A stretch of DNA of 64,000 bases from Mediterraneibacter catenae (GTDB taxonomy: Bacteria; Bacillota; Clostridia; Lachnospirales; Lachnospiraceae): the NCBI RefSeq assembly GCF_008691045.1, contig NZ_VMSO01000006.1:1-64000 (forward strand), in the 5' to 3' direction. The notes below the pieces were generated by a model, which searched no databases, was not told the DNA's origin, and worked only from the letters and a program-made list of their open reading frames with translations. Both the position numbers and the translations under genes were made by a program. Shown here piece by piece: positions 56,289 to 64,000 of the stretch (within the stretch, counting starts at the first letter, position 1; each line of letters opens with the position of its first letter).

Positions 56289-57320
56289 TTAGAACAATTT
56301 CATAATATCATTGAACATGACTACGACCATGAGCACCATGAGCAGGGCAAAGCCGGCGAAATGCACCATGCCTTCTTTCTCCGGCGGAATACGCTTGCGC
56401 CGCACTGCCTCCACGATGAGGAACACAAGCCTGCCTCCATCCAGAGCCGGTATGGGCAGCAGGTTCACCACGCCCAGGTTTGCCGACAAAAATGTACCGA
56501 AGTTCATCAGGCTTAATATAATTGCCGCTATTCCTGCCGGAGCTGCCGATTCATATACACTGTCCACAACTGTAACAATCCCAACAGGTCCTGACATATC
56601 CTTTATTCCTACCTGTCCGCTCACCAGCATGCGCAAACTGTCCACCGTATAGTTCATCCAGTATTTCAGCCTGTACAGACCATACTGCATGGAACCGAAT
56701 ATCCCCGGACGTTCAAAGTTGCCGCCGGTCACTCCCAGCAGAGGAGACGCATCCCCCTCCAACTGTCTCGGCTCTATCTGCGCCGTATACGCTTTTCCGT
56801 CGCGTTCATATACTACCTCATAGGGCGTATCGTCCGGATGAGTCAGAGTATAGAGCTGTACATCATCCCAAATGTGGGTATTACGTCCGTTGATCTCTTT
56901 TATCACGTCACCTGCCTGAATCCCCTCTTCCTGTGCCGAATATCCGTCGGACACAGCACTTATTTCAGTGGACTGATAGCCCGTCGCCCCGACCAGGATC
57001 ACACAGAAGATCCATGCGAGGATCAGATTGAACACGGGACCCGCCGCAATGACAGATATTCTCGCCCACACGGATTTACTGTTGAAACTCCCCTCGGACA
57101 TATCATCGGTATCGTCCTCGCCCATCATGCACGCTCCCCCGAACGGAAGCAGCTTAAGAGAAAAAAATGTATCTCCGATCTGCTTTCCTATGATCGTCGG
57201 TCCAAGTCCCAAAGAAAATTCATCCACACGTATACCATTTAACTTGGCAAGGAGAAAATGTCCCAGCTCATGAAAAATGATTATAAAACTGAATAGTAGG
57301 ATCGCTATGATTATTCCCAT
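56289..57320 (-). CDS. rseP: RIP metalloprotease RseP
   Basis: 343 residues. HELGH at 17-21 in the first membrane segment and LLPIPALDGGRLVF in the third provide the zinc ligands of site-2 proteases; a PDZ domain (GIQAGDVIKEINGRN) lies between. It cleaves membrane proteins within the bilayer, such as anti-sigma factors. It is the last gene of the frr-uppS-cdsA-dxr-rseP run and ends about 50 bp before the SleC-like gene. Confidence 0.95.
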   Translation of the reverse strand: MGIIIAILLFSFIIIFHELGHFLLAKLNGIRVDEFSLGLGPTIIGKQIGDTFFSLKLLPFGGACMMGEDDTDDMSEGSFNSKSVWARISVIAAGPVFNLILAWIFCVILVGATGYQSTEISAVSDGYSAQEEGIQAGDVIKEINGRNTHIWDDVQLYTLTHPDDTPYEVVYERDGKAYTAQIEPRQLEGDASPLLGVTGGNFERPGIFGSMQYGLYRLKYWMNYTVDSLRMLVSGQVGIKDMSGPVGIVTVVDSVYESAAPAGIAAIILSLMNFGTFLSANLGVVNLLPIPALDGGRLVFLIVEAVRRKRIPPEKEGMVHFAGFALLMVLMVVVMFNDIMKLF

Positions 57321-57338
57321 GTATTACCACCTGTTTCT

Positions 57339-58496
57339 TTATTTGCAGAAGCGTGGCATTCTGCATTTTATAAATTCATATGTTTCCTGCTCTGTCTTTA
57401 GTATCTCTTCCACTGTCGGATCAGCGATATTTTTATGTTCTTCCATACAGGCCCGGATAATCTCAGGTATCTGAAGGTACCGGATCTTCCGATCGAGGAA
57501 AAGCGCTACCGCTTTTTCATTGGCAGCGTTAAAGACTGTCGGAAGAGATCCTCCCTTTTTCCCTGCTTCGATCGCCAGCTTTAATCCGTAGAATGTCTCT
57601 GTATCCGGCTTCTCAAATGTGATCTGTGTGAGAGTCTCAAAATCAAGCCGCTCCCCCGGCAGATATCTTCTCTCCGGATAGTACAGGGCATATTGGATCG
57701 GCAGTTTCATATCCGGTGTGCCGAGCTGTGCGATCACTGCCCCGTCCTCGTATTCCACCATAGAATGGATGATACTCTGCGGCTGAACGACCACCTGGAT
57801 CTGATCCACAGTAACACCAAACAGCCATTTCGCCTCGATCACTTCCAGCCCTTTATTTACCATGGTAGATGAATCGATGGTGATCTTGCGTCCCATCTCC
57901 CAGTTCGGATGCTTCAGTGCATCTTCCACCTGTATATTCTCAAGCTCCTCCCGTTTCTTTCCGCGGAATGGTCCGCCTGATGCGGTCAGCAGGATCTTGT
58001 GCAGAGACTTTCGCTGTCCTCCCTGGAGAGACTGGAAGATCGCACTGTGTTCGCTGTCCACAGGCAGGATAGATACATGATGTTTCTCTGCAAGAGGCAT
58101 GATGATATGGCCTGCAGTTACCAGTGTCTCTTTGTTTGCCAGTGCAATGTCCTTTCCCGCTTTGATCGCCTCGATCGTCGGCAGGATTCCGATCATCCCG
58201 ACGATTGCCGTGACCAGGATCTCAGACTCCTGCTCTGACGCCACAGCCAGAAGTCCGTCCATGCCGGACAGTATTTTAACCTGAATATCCCGGACGCGGG
58301 ATTTTAACTCTGATGCAAGTTCTTCACTCCACACTGCCGCAAGTTTCGGCTCGAATTCCCGGATCTGCTTTTCCAGAAGATCGATATTCCTGCCCGCTGC
58401 CAGAGCCGTCACTTTAATATCCTTATTTGTCCTTACGATTTCAAGAGTCTGGGTTCCAATAGAACCGGTCGAGCCCAGAATAGCTATTTTCTTCAT
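57339..58496 (-). CDS. dxr: 1-deoxy-D-xylulose 5-phosphate reductoisomerase
   Basis: 385 residues. IAILGSTGSIGTQTLE at the N-terminus binds NADPH; LPVDSEHSAIFQ, ASGGPFRGK and NWEMGRKITIDSSTMVNKG are the metal and substrate motifs. It makes methylerythritol phosphate, the first committed step of the non-mevalonate isoprenoid route, which supplies UppS two genes upstream. Confidence 0.97.
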   Translation of the reverse strand: MKKIAILGSTGSIGTQTLEIVRTNKDIKVTALAAGRNIDLLEKQIREFEPKLAAVWSEELASELKSRVRDIQVKILSGMDGLLAVASEQESEILVTAIVGMIGILPTIEAIKAGKDIALANKETLVTAGHIIMPLAEKHHVSILPVDSEHSAIFQSLQGGQRKSLHKILLTASGGPFRGKKREELENIQVEDALKHPNWEMGRKITIDSSTMVNKGLEVIEAKWLFGVTVDQIQVVVQPQSIIHSMVEYEDGAVIAQLGTPDMKLPIQYALYYPERRYLPGERLDFETLTQITFEKPDTETFYGLKLAIEAGKKGGSLPTVFNAANEKAVALFLDRKIRYLQIPEIIRACMEEHKNIADPTVEEILKTEQETYEFIKCRMPRFCK

Positions 58497-58514
58497 CTTA
58501 TATACTCCCCTTTC

Positions 58515-59327
58515 CTACAGCAGGATCGCCAGATAATATATGATCGGAGCCGTGAAGATGACACTGTCAAAACGGTCCAGTATCCCGCCGTGTCCGGGGA
58601 TCAGTTTCCCGTAATCCTTGATATTGTGATATCTCTTGATTGCCGACGCAGCCAGATCCCCGATCTGGGAGATCGCGCCGCCCGCTGCTCCGATGATCGC
58701 ATATGTCAGGGCACTCGCCTCTGCACCGCCCCAGTGATTGATCGCCAGTGCATAGAGCACACCGATGAGAGCTGCTCCGAGGATTCCGCCGATGCCGCCT
58801 TCTACAGATTTCTTCGGACTTAATACCGGAGCCATCTTATGTTTTCCGATCAGCATGCCCACACAGTATGCACATGTATCGCAGCCCCAGGAGCAGACAA
58901 ATACAAGCCATACTGTAAACACACCGCCCGGCAGGATTCTTGTCTGATAAATGTAAGAGAGCATCACAGCTACATAAAAGAGACCGAAGAATGCCGCAAA
59001 AATCTGCTGGGTATTGTATCTCGGATAGGCAAATACAAGCACCGCCATCAGACAGATCAGGTATGCCATAAAGAGCATCATAAACCAGGTCAGTTTTTCT
59101 CCCGGAAGCTGCGGTTCAGAATAGACAAGTGCATAATAGAGCACTGCGAAAATATATCCCACGATTCCCGGCGCTTTTCTTTCAATGGAGAATACTTTGT
59201 ACAGTTCGCTCATCCCGATCAGGCTGATCAGCAACAGGACTGCGAACAGAAGCTCTCCGCCCGTGATCAATGTCACAAGTGCGATGACCATCAACAGTAT
59301 TCCGCTTAACAGACGTGTTCTGAACAT
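58515..59327 (-). CDS. cdsA: phosphatidate cytidylyltransferase
   Basis: 270 residues with about eight membrane segments. The C-terminal KRYHNIKDYGKLIPGHGGIL with DRFDS is the CDP-alcohol signature, with metal-binding acidic residues. It forms CDP-diacylglycerol for phospholipid synthesis. It starts 4 bp after the uppS stop. Confidence 0.95.
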   Translation of the reverse strand: MFRTRLLSGILLMVIALVTLITGGELLFAVLLLISLIGMSELYKVFSIERKAPGIVGYIFAVLYYALVYSEPQLPGEKLTWFMMLFMAYLICLMAVLVFAYPRYNTQQIFAAFFGLFYVAVMLSYIYQTRILPGGVFTVWLVFVCSWGCDTCAYCVGMLIGKHKMAPVLSPKKSVEGGIGGILGAALIGVLYALAINHWGGAEASALTYAIIGAAGGAISQIGDLAASAIKRYHNIKDYGKLIPGHGGILDRFDSVIFTAPIIYYLAILL

Positions 59328-59331
59328 AAAC

Positions 59332-60039
59332 TTATGCCTCCTCTACTCCCCCGAATCTTCTGTGCCTGTGGTTATATTCCTCTATTGCTTTTACCAGCTC
59401 TTCTTTTGTGAAATCCGGCCATGGTACATCTGTAAAATAGAATTCCGAATATGCGAGCTGCCAGAGCAGATAATTAGAGAGCCGCTGCTCACCGCTCGTA
59501 CGGATCATAAGATCCGGATCCGGAATACCGTGAGTATCCAGATACGACTCAAACACAGCTTCATCAATCTCATCTGGTTTCAATTTGCCGTCCGCGCAGT
59601 CCTGAGCCATCTTTTTTGCCGCCCGTGTAAGTTCATCTCTGCTGCCGTAATTGAGCGCGATCGTGAAATTAAGCCCGCCATTATTGACTGTGGCCTCTTC
59701 AAGCTCTCTGATTCTTCCCTTGATATCGTCATCCAGCGGATCGATGTCTCCAATAACGCGGATCTTCATATCATTTTTCGCTGCTGTCTTTAAACAGGTT
59801 TTCATATAATTACGCAGCAAAGTCATAAGCGCTGCCACTTCATTCTCCGGACGGTTCCAGTTTTCTGTAGAAAATGCATAAACCGTCAAGTATTTAATTC
59901 CCATGCGCCATGCTTCTTCGCAGATACGTTCTACATTCTTGCTGCCCTGGGCATGACCGTAATTGCGGGGCATGCCTTTCGACTTTGCCCAGCGTCCGTT
60001 CCCGTCTAATATGATTGCAATATGCTGCGGTACTTTCAT
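59332..60039 (-). CDS. uppS: isoprenyl transferase (undecaprenyl diphosphate synthase)
   Basis: 235 residues. IAIILDGNGRWAKSKGMPR (catalytic Asp and phosphate-binding region), YAFSTENWNRP and DLMIRTSGEQRLSNYLLWQ are the cis-prenyltransferase blocks. It makes the C55 lipid carrier for peptidoglycan. The gap to frr (60040-60244) holds only a hairpin. Confidence 0.97.
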   Translation of the reverse strand: MKVPQHIAIILDGNGRWAKSKGMPRNYGHAQGSKNVERICEEAWRMGIKYLTVYAFSTENWNRPENEVAALMTLLRNYMKTCLKTAAKNDMKIRVIGDIDPLDDDIKGRIRELEEATVNNGGLNFTIALNYGSRDELTRAAKKMAQDCADGKLKPDEIDEAVFESYLDTHGIPDPDLMIRTSGEQRLSNYLLWQLAYSEFYFTDVPWPDFTKEELVKAIEEYNHRHRRFGGVEEA

Positions 60040-60167
60040 TTCCGTTTCCTCTCACTTTTCTATTTTCAGGACTCGCTCACGAATCCTGGCACAGGACCAG
60101 ATTAAGCCCCGGCCGACATAATACATCTCTGAATCTGTGCCCGCTCTTTCATCTGATATACACTGGA

Positions 60168-60195
60168 AAGGGGGCTTAAACTTTAAAGCCCCCTT
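60168..60195 (-). terminator. hairpin between frr and uppS
   Basis: AAGGGGGCTT (60168-60177) pairs with AAGCCCCCTT (60186-60195). The T-run is short, so partial read-through from frr into uppS is likely. Confidence 0.6.
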
Positions 60196-60244
60196 CTTAA
60201 CTTCCCGATGTAGTTATCCGTGTTTGCAGTTCACGCCAGTATTC

Positions 60245-60796
60245 CTATACTGTCATAATTTCTTTTGATTTTACTTCGACCATCTTATCGATCTTTGCAA
60301 TATATTTATCCGTGATTTTCTGAAGCTCGTCCTCGAGATCCTTAATACCGTCCTCAGAGACTTCGCTTCCCTTGAGTTTCTTAAACGCTACGTTTCCGTC
60401 ACGGCGGATGTTACGTACAGCTACCTTCGCTGCCTCACCCTTCTTCTTCACGTCTTTCGCCAGTTCTTTTCTGCGCTCCTCAGTAAGCTCCGGGAACACA
60501 AGACGGATTGAAGATCCGTCATTAGTCGGATTGATACCGATATCAGAAGTAAGAATTGCTTTCTCTATTGCTTTTAACATGCTCTTCTCCCACGGCTGGA
60601 TCTGGATCATCCTCGCCTCCGGGACAGATACATTCGCCACCTGCTGGATCGGTGTCGGCGCTCCGTAATAATCGACAGCCAGCTTGTCCAGCACATGCGG
60701 GTTTGCACGTCCCGCACGGATCGTAGCGAGTTCGCTGTCAAGATTGTTGATCGTCTTGGTCATCTTTGTGTCATACACAGCCACTTTTTCATTCAT
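60245..60796 (-). CDS. frr: ribosome recycling factor
   Basis: 183 residues, standard. TIRAGRANPHVLDKLAVDYYG and the RNIRRDGN motif are diagnostic of RRF. It splits the post-termination ribosome with EF-G. It follows pyrH by 12 bp, the usual order. Confidence 0.98.
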   Translation of the reverse strand: MNEKVAVYDTKMTKTINNLDSELATIRAGRANPHVLDKLAVDYYGAPTPIQQVANVSVPEARMIQIQPWEKSMLKAIEKAILTSDIGINPTNDGSSIRLVFPELTEERRKELAKDVKKKGEAAKVAVRNIRRDGNVAFKKLKGSEVSEDGIKDLEDELQKITDKYIAKIDKMVEVKSKEIMTV

Positions 60797-60808
60797 AGTG
60801 AAATCCTC

Positions 60809-61504
60809 CTACACTGTTACTTTTGTTCCGGTAAAGTTACCGCTCATCGTCTCCACGATGCTGTTTTCTTCATTCAGCCCGAATACGAGCATCGGCATCT
60901 TATTTTCGAGGCAGAGGATCGACGCCGTAAGATCCACCGCCGCAAGTTTCTTATCTATTACTTCCTGGATTGAAACTTCATCATACTTGACAGCGTTCGG
61001 ATTCACTTTCGGGTCACTGTCATAAATCCCGTCAATTGCCTTTGCAAGGAGCATGGCATCTGCCTCAATCTCGATCGCTCTCAGCACTGCTCCTGTATCT
61101 GTTGAGAAATACGGATGTCCGGTACCGCCTGCGAAAAAGATAACCTTGCCCTCCTCAAGTGCAGCCACTGCCGCATCCTTAGAAAACAGGGCTGTAAATG
61201 AACCGCACACGAACGGAGTAAATACTTCTGTCTTCATTCCTACATGTCTGAAGATATCGGACACATAGATACAGTTCATCACCGTTGCCAGCATCCCGAT
61301 CTGATCTGCCTTAGTCCGGTCGATTGTCTCGCTCGTACGGCCTCTCCAGAAATTTCCGCCGCCTGTCACGATCGCCACCTGGATTCCGTCGTCCACCAGT
61401 TTCTTCACCTGATTGGCAACGCCGATACAGGTCGCCTCATCAAAACCTGTCTTTTTATCTCCCGCGAGGGCTTCCCCGCTCAGCTTAAGTAACACTCTTT
61501 TCAT
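60809..61504 (-). CDS. pyrH: UMP kinase
   Basis: 231 residues from the ATG at 61504 (AAAGGAGCTTACC upstream); the frame to 61549 adds codons without a site. LLKLSGEALAG binds phosphate, VTGGGNFWRG the nucleotide, and AIDGIYDSDPKVN closes the site. It makes UDP for pyrimidine nucleotides. rpsB and tsf, which often precede it, are not here; a ClC transporter gene is instead. Confidence 0.95.
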   Translation of the reverse strand: MKRVLLKLSGEALAGDKKTGFDEATCIGVANQVKKLVDDGIQVAIVTGGGNFWRGRTSETIDRTKADQIGMLATVMNCIYVSDIFRHVGMKTEVFTPFVCGSFTALFSKDAAVAALEEGKVIFFAGGTGHPYFSTDTGAVLRAIEIEADAMLLAKAIDGIYDSDPKVNPNAVKYDEVSIQEVIDKKLAAVDLTASILCLENKMPMLVFGLNEENSIVETMSGNFTGTKVTV

Positions 61505-61530
61505 TATGGTAAGCTCCTTTGATTTCTCTG

Positions 61531-63183
61531 CTAAAATGAAGTATAACATAAGTTTTCCAATTTGTCATGTATATATCCTGCATCCCTCTCATCTGTCATA
61601 ACAGTCAGCCTGTCGCCCGCCATAAGCTTTGTCTTTCCCCGGGGGATAATCTCCTTTCCGTCACGCTCCAGCGCCACAAGAAGACAGTTCTTCGGCCAGT
61701 GGATTTCCATAACCGTCCGTTCTTCAAGGACTGAGCCGCTCATAATGACATACTCGCTTAAGACTTTTTGTCCTCCCGCAGAAGTGCTGTATCCCGAACT
61801 TTTACCGGTGTCCGTGCCCGCACTCTTCTCAGACTCTGATCTCCTCTCACCATTATTGATCCTGACCGCACCCTTCTGCTGCCCGCCCAGAAGACGGTTT
61901 AAAAGGCTTTCATAAATCGGCTCAGATCTTAAAAGTGTTGCCGTAATGTAAGCAGCAACCGAAACAATAGCAAGGGAAAGCATCTGGCTGACTGACCCTG
62001 ACATTTCAAACAGCAGGATAATCCCTGTAATCGGTGCCCTTACAATAGCAGTAAAGAATCCGGCCATAGAGAGCAGCACAAAGTTATTGACATACACCGG
62101 GTCAAGACCTAAGAATTCCGATGCTGTCATTGCAAACGCGCCGCCGATCAGCGCTCCCAGGATCAGCAGCGGGAAGAAAATACCGCCCGGTGCCCCAGAG
62201 CCGAAACTAACGGCTGAAAACAGAAATTTCACTACAAAAGTCAGGATGACAAGCCCGAGCACCATTTCCCCGCCTGTAAGAGAAACGATCAGGTCCCCTC
62301 CGCTCCCGAGTACAGAGGGCATTACAAGCCCCAAAACTCCCGCCGACAAAAATGCGATCACAAGTCTCGTCGTCTCGTTCAGCCACTTTGGTTTCTTATA
62401 GAGCTCCTGCGCTTTTATCATGACTTTATTATAGAGAGTGCCCATAAGTCCAAGAAGTACTCCAAGGAGAAGCAGCAGCCAGTAATGATTCTGAGGAAGC
62501 ACATGATCCAGCTTGAACTGGAATACAGGGTCAATTCCCATGATATAGGAACAGATATAGTCTGCCGTAACAGAGGATGTCATCACAGATACAAGAAGGC
62601 TTACAGAAAACCCTTTATGGATTTCTTCCAAAGCAAACATCATCCCCGCAAGCGGTGCATGAAAAGCTGCCGCAAGTCCCGCGCTGGCTCCACACGTCAT
62701 CAAATATCTCTCTTCTGTCTTTCCCCGATCCAGTAGTCTCGACACGCCCTGTCCTCCCATGGCTCCGAGCTGGATAGACGGGCCTTCCCTTCCAAGAGAA
62801 AGGCCACCGAACAGACAGAGGAAACCTCCGATAAATTTTGCAGGAAGGACGCGTTTCCAATCCTGGGTAAGTTTTCCCAGTACCTCCCCTTCTACCTGAG
62901 GGATGCCGCTCCCCGATATCATGGGTTCCCATTTTACCAGCCTGCCGACGACTACCGCCAGCAGAAGCAATACGACAAACCAGCCGATTATCCTGACAGG
63001 ATGACCTTTTATGTACCCCAATATCTCATTCAGCCACTGTCCTGCATAGGTAAGCGCGATCCGGTAAAACATCACGATCAGACCGGAAACCGCTCCTACG
63101 AGCAGTCCTTCCCCGATCAGGATGACCGGAAACCGCTGTGCTCTTTTCAGGGTGTGTGATGTATCTTTTTTCATCTTCCCCAC
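61531..63183 (-). CDS. ClC-family chloride/proton transporter with TrkA-C domain
   Basis: 550 residues. GSGIPQVEG, LGREGPSIQLG and GAPGGIFFP are the three selectivity-filter motifs. Around 425-455 a basic linker leads to a C-terminal TrkA-C regulatory domain (about 470-545). Proteins of this type exchange chloride (or fluoride) for protons across the membrane. It ends 27 bp before pyrH on the same strand. Confidence 0.92.
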   Translation of the reverse strand: MGKMKKDTSHTLKRAQRFPVILIGEGLLVGAVSGLIVMFYRIALTYAGQWLNEILGYIKGHPVRIIGWFVVLLLLAVVVGRLVKWEPMISGSGIPQVEGEVLGKLTQDWKRVLPAKFIGGFLCLFGGLSLGREGPSIQLGAMGGQGVSRLLDRGKTEERYLMTCGASAGLAAAFHAPLAGMMFALEEIHKGFSVSLLVSVMTSSVTADYICSYIMGIDPVFQFKLDHVLPQNHYWLLLLLGVLLGLMGTLYNKVMIKAQELYKKPKWLNETTRLVIAFLSAGVLGLVMPSVLGSGGDLIVSLTGGEMVLGLVILTFVVKFLFSAVSFGSGAPGGIFFPLLILGALIGGAFAMTASEFLGLDPVYVNNFVLLSMAGFFTAIVRAPITGIILLFEMSGSVSQMLSLAIVSVAAYITATLLRSEPIYESLLNRLLGGQQKGAVRINNGERRSESEKSAGTDTGKSSGYSTSAGGQKVLSEYVIMSGSVLEERTVMEIHWPKNCLLVALERDGKEIIPRGKTKLMAGDRLTVMTDERDAGYIHDKLENLCYTSF

Positions 63184-63203
63184 CTCCTCATATCACATGA
63201 TAT

Positions 63204-63884
63204 CTAAAGGACTGCCATCGAGAACAGCACGGTAATGATCCCGCAGATTCCGATCGCAAGACCGCTCATAGCGCCCTCTATTTCTCCCAGTTCGATTGCT
63301 TTTGACGTTCCCACCGCATGGCTGGACGCCCCAATCGCAAGACCTGCCGCTACCGGATCAGACACGCGGAACAGCCGGATAAGCAACGGTGCGAAGATCC
63401 CTCCCAGGATCCCCGTAAATATCACAGCCACAACTGTGATCGGCACCATGCCGCCCGCCGGCTCCGCGATACTGACTGCAATCGGTGTGGTCACGGATTT
63501 CGGCAGGAGCGATACAGTCAGGCTCTCGTCCAGTCCGAACATCCGGCATAACAAATACACGCTGCCCATAGACGCGGCAGATCCTGCGGCACATCCGATC
63601 AGAATCGGAAACCAGTACTGTTTCAGAATCTGCAGTTTTGTGTACACCGCCACTGCCAGACATGCTGTGGCCGGAGCAAGAAACATATTGATGATCTCAC
63701 CGCCTTTATTATAGGACTCGTATGGTATCCGGAAGATCAGCAGGACTGCTGAGACCAGAACAATAGCAATGATCAGTGGATTGCAAAACGGCGTTTTGAA
63801 TTTCTGATTCAGTTTAACCCCAATTCCGAAGGCGATCACACTTAAGCTCACACCGAAATAGGGGGATGCAAATATTTCATTCAT
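63204..63884 (-). CDS. lrgB: LrgB/CidB-family membrane protein
   Basis: 226 residues with about six membrane segments. PKSVTTPIAVSIAEPAGG and GASSHAVGTSKAIELGEIEG are the LrgB signatures. With LrgA it forms a holin-like or pyruvate-uptake system depending on the organism. AAAGGAGAACGG precedes its ATG, and the start overlaps the lrgA stop. Confidence 0.93.
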   Translation of the reverse strand: MNEIFASPYFGVSLSVIAFGIGVKLNQKFKTPFCNPLIIAIVLVSAVLLIFRIPYESYNKGGEIINMFLAPATACLAVAVYTKLQILKQYWFPILIGCAAGSAASMGSVYLLCRMFGLDESLTVSLLPKSVTTPIAVSIAEPAGGMVPITVVAVIFTGILGGIFAPLLIRLFRVSDPVAAGLAIGASSHAVGTSKAIELGEIEGAMSGLAIGICGIITVLFSMAVL

Positions 63885-64000
63885 TGCCCGTTCTCCTTTC
63901 TCTTAATCGGCTCAAAAGCCGGACCGTCAGCTTCACACTCCAAGCTGTCACAGCGAAGGTCACTACCGTGGAAATAACACAGACAGCCACCAGCTGCAGC
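63877..64000 (-). CDS. lrgA: LrgA/CidA-family protein, C-terminal end (runs off right edge)
   Basis: About 40 codons are visible: a membrane segment with LVAVCVISTVVTFAVTAWSV and a basic tail LLSRLRERRTGNE. The stop overlaps the lrgB start (AATGAATGA), the usual lrgAB coupling. The identification rests on that context and on the hydrophobic tail. Confidence 0.75.
   Translation of the reverse strand, partial: LQLVAVCVISTVVTFAVTAWSVKLTVRLLSRLRERRTGNE

Noticed and set aside
56228-56290. Sporulation-sigma promoter before the SleC-like gene
   Set aside because: CATATATA resembles a sigma-E -10, but no matching -35 at proper distance was found, so no promoter is claimed.

Overview
The window looks like chromosome of a spore-forming Lachnospiraceae-type Firmicute. 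This is inferred from the gene orders tig-clpP-clpX-lon-engB and frr-uppS-cdsA-dxr-rseP, from AGGAGG-type ribosome binding sites, from coat-F-like and SleC-like spore genes, and from moderate G+C. No rRNA, tRNA or CRISPR array was recognised.

Layout. 0-27 kb is mostly core housekeeping: a partial XRE regulator, a C39-like peptidase, uracil permease, dipeptidase, a glutamine-amidotransferase-like hydrolase, two small coat-type genes, a Cof-type HAD phosphatase, an RNase Z-like MBL protein, an FAD oxidoreductase, rubredoxin, the protein quality-control run (trigger factor, ClpP, ClpX, Lon) with EngB, then CorA, polyphosphate kinase, PhoH, an acyltransferase, ProB and Ogt. 27-30 kb is a graveyard of accessory genes on one strand: a TOTE-type primase fused by deletion to an alpha/beta-hydrolase tail, an AbiE toxin-antitoxin pair whose toxin carries an internal deletion, and the end of a Tn554-like transposon. 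30-38.3 kb is an A+T-richer lactose module (two AraC regulators, a GPH symporter, a GH2 beta-galactosidase, a NagD-like phosphatase and a 25-residue peptide gene). It is closed on the right by an IS110 remnant and an alcohol dehydrogenase scrap. 39-43.6 kb is carAB with a structured leader. 43.7-46.8 kb is a hexuronate locus gutted by one deletion: uxaC is intact, dctM and uxaB have lost their 5' ends.

The most striking item spans 48.17-56.24 kb. A SleC-like (spore cortex-lytic type) gene is split into a 5' part (55558-56235) and a 3' part (48174-48750) by a 6.8-kb element. The element carries a large serine recombinase at its edge and is bounded by an 11-bp identical core. Removing one core plus the element restores a 421-codon reading frame without a shift, and joining the element's own ends recreates a dyad-symmetric attP. 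This is the geometry of skin-like elements that interrupt sporulation genes. Whether it excises in the mother cell or is simply decaying is not decided by sequence. Inside it are a small recombinase-linked ORF, two tandem zinc-ribbon genes (one frameshifted), a 5'-truncated reverse transcriptase, and IS21 and IS1182 scraps.

56.3-64 kb is core again: the RseP/Dxr/CdsA/UppS/Frr/PyrH run (envelope lipid, isoprenoid and translation functions), a ClC antiporter and an LrgAB pair cut by the window edge.
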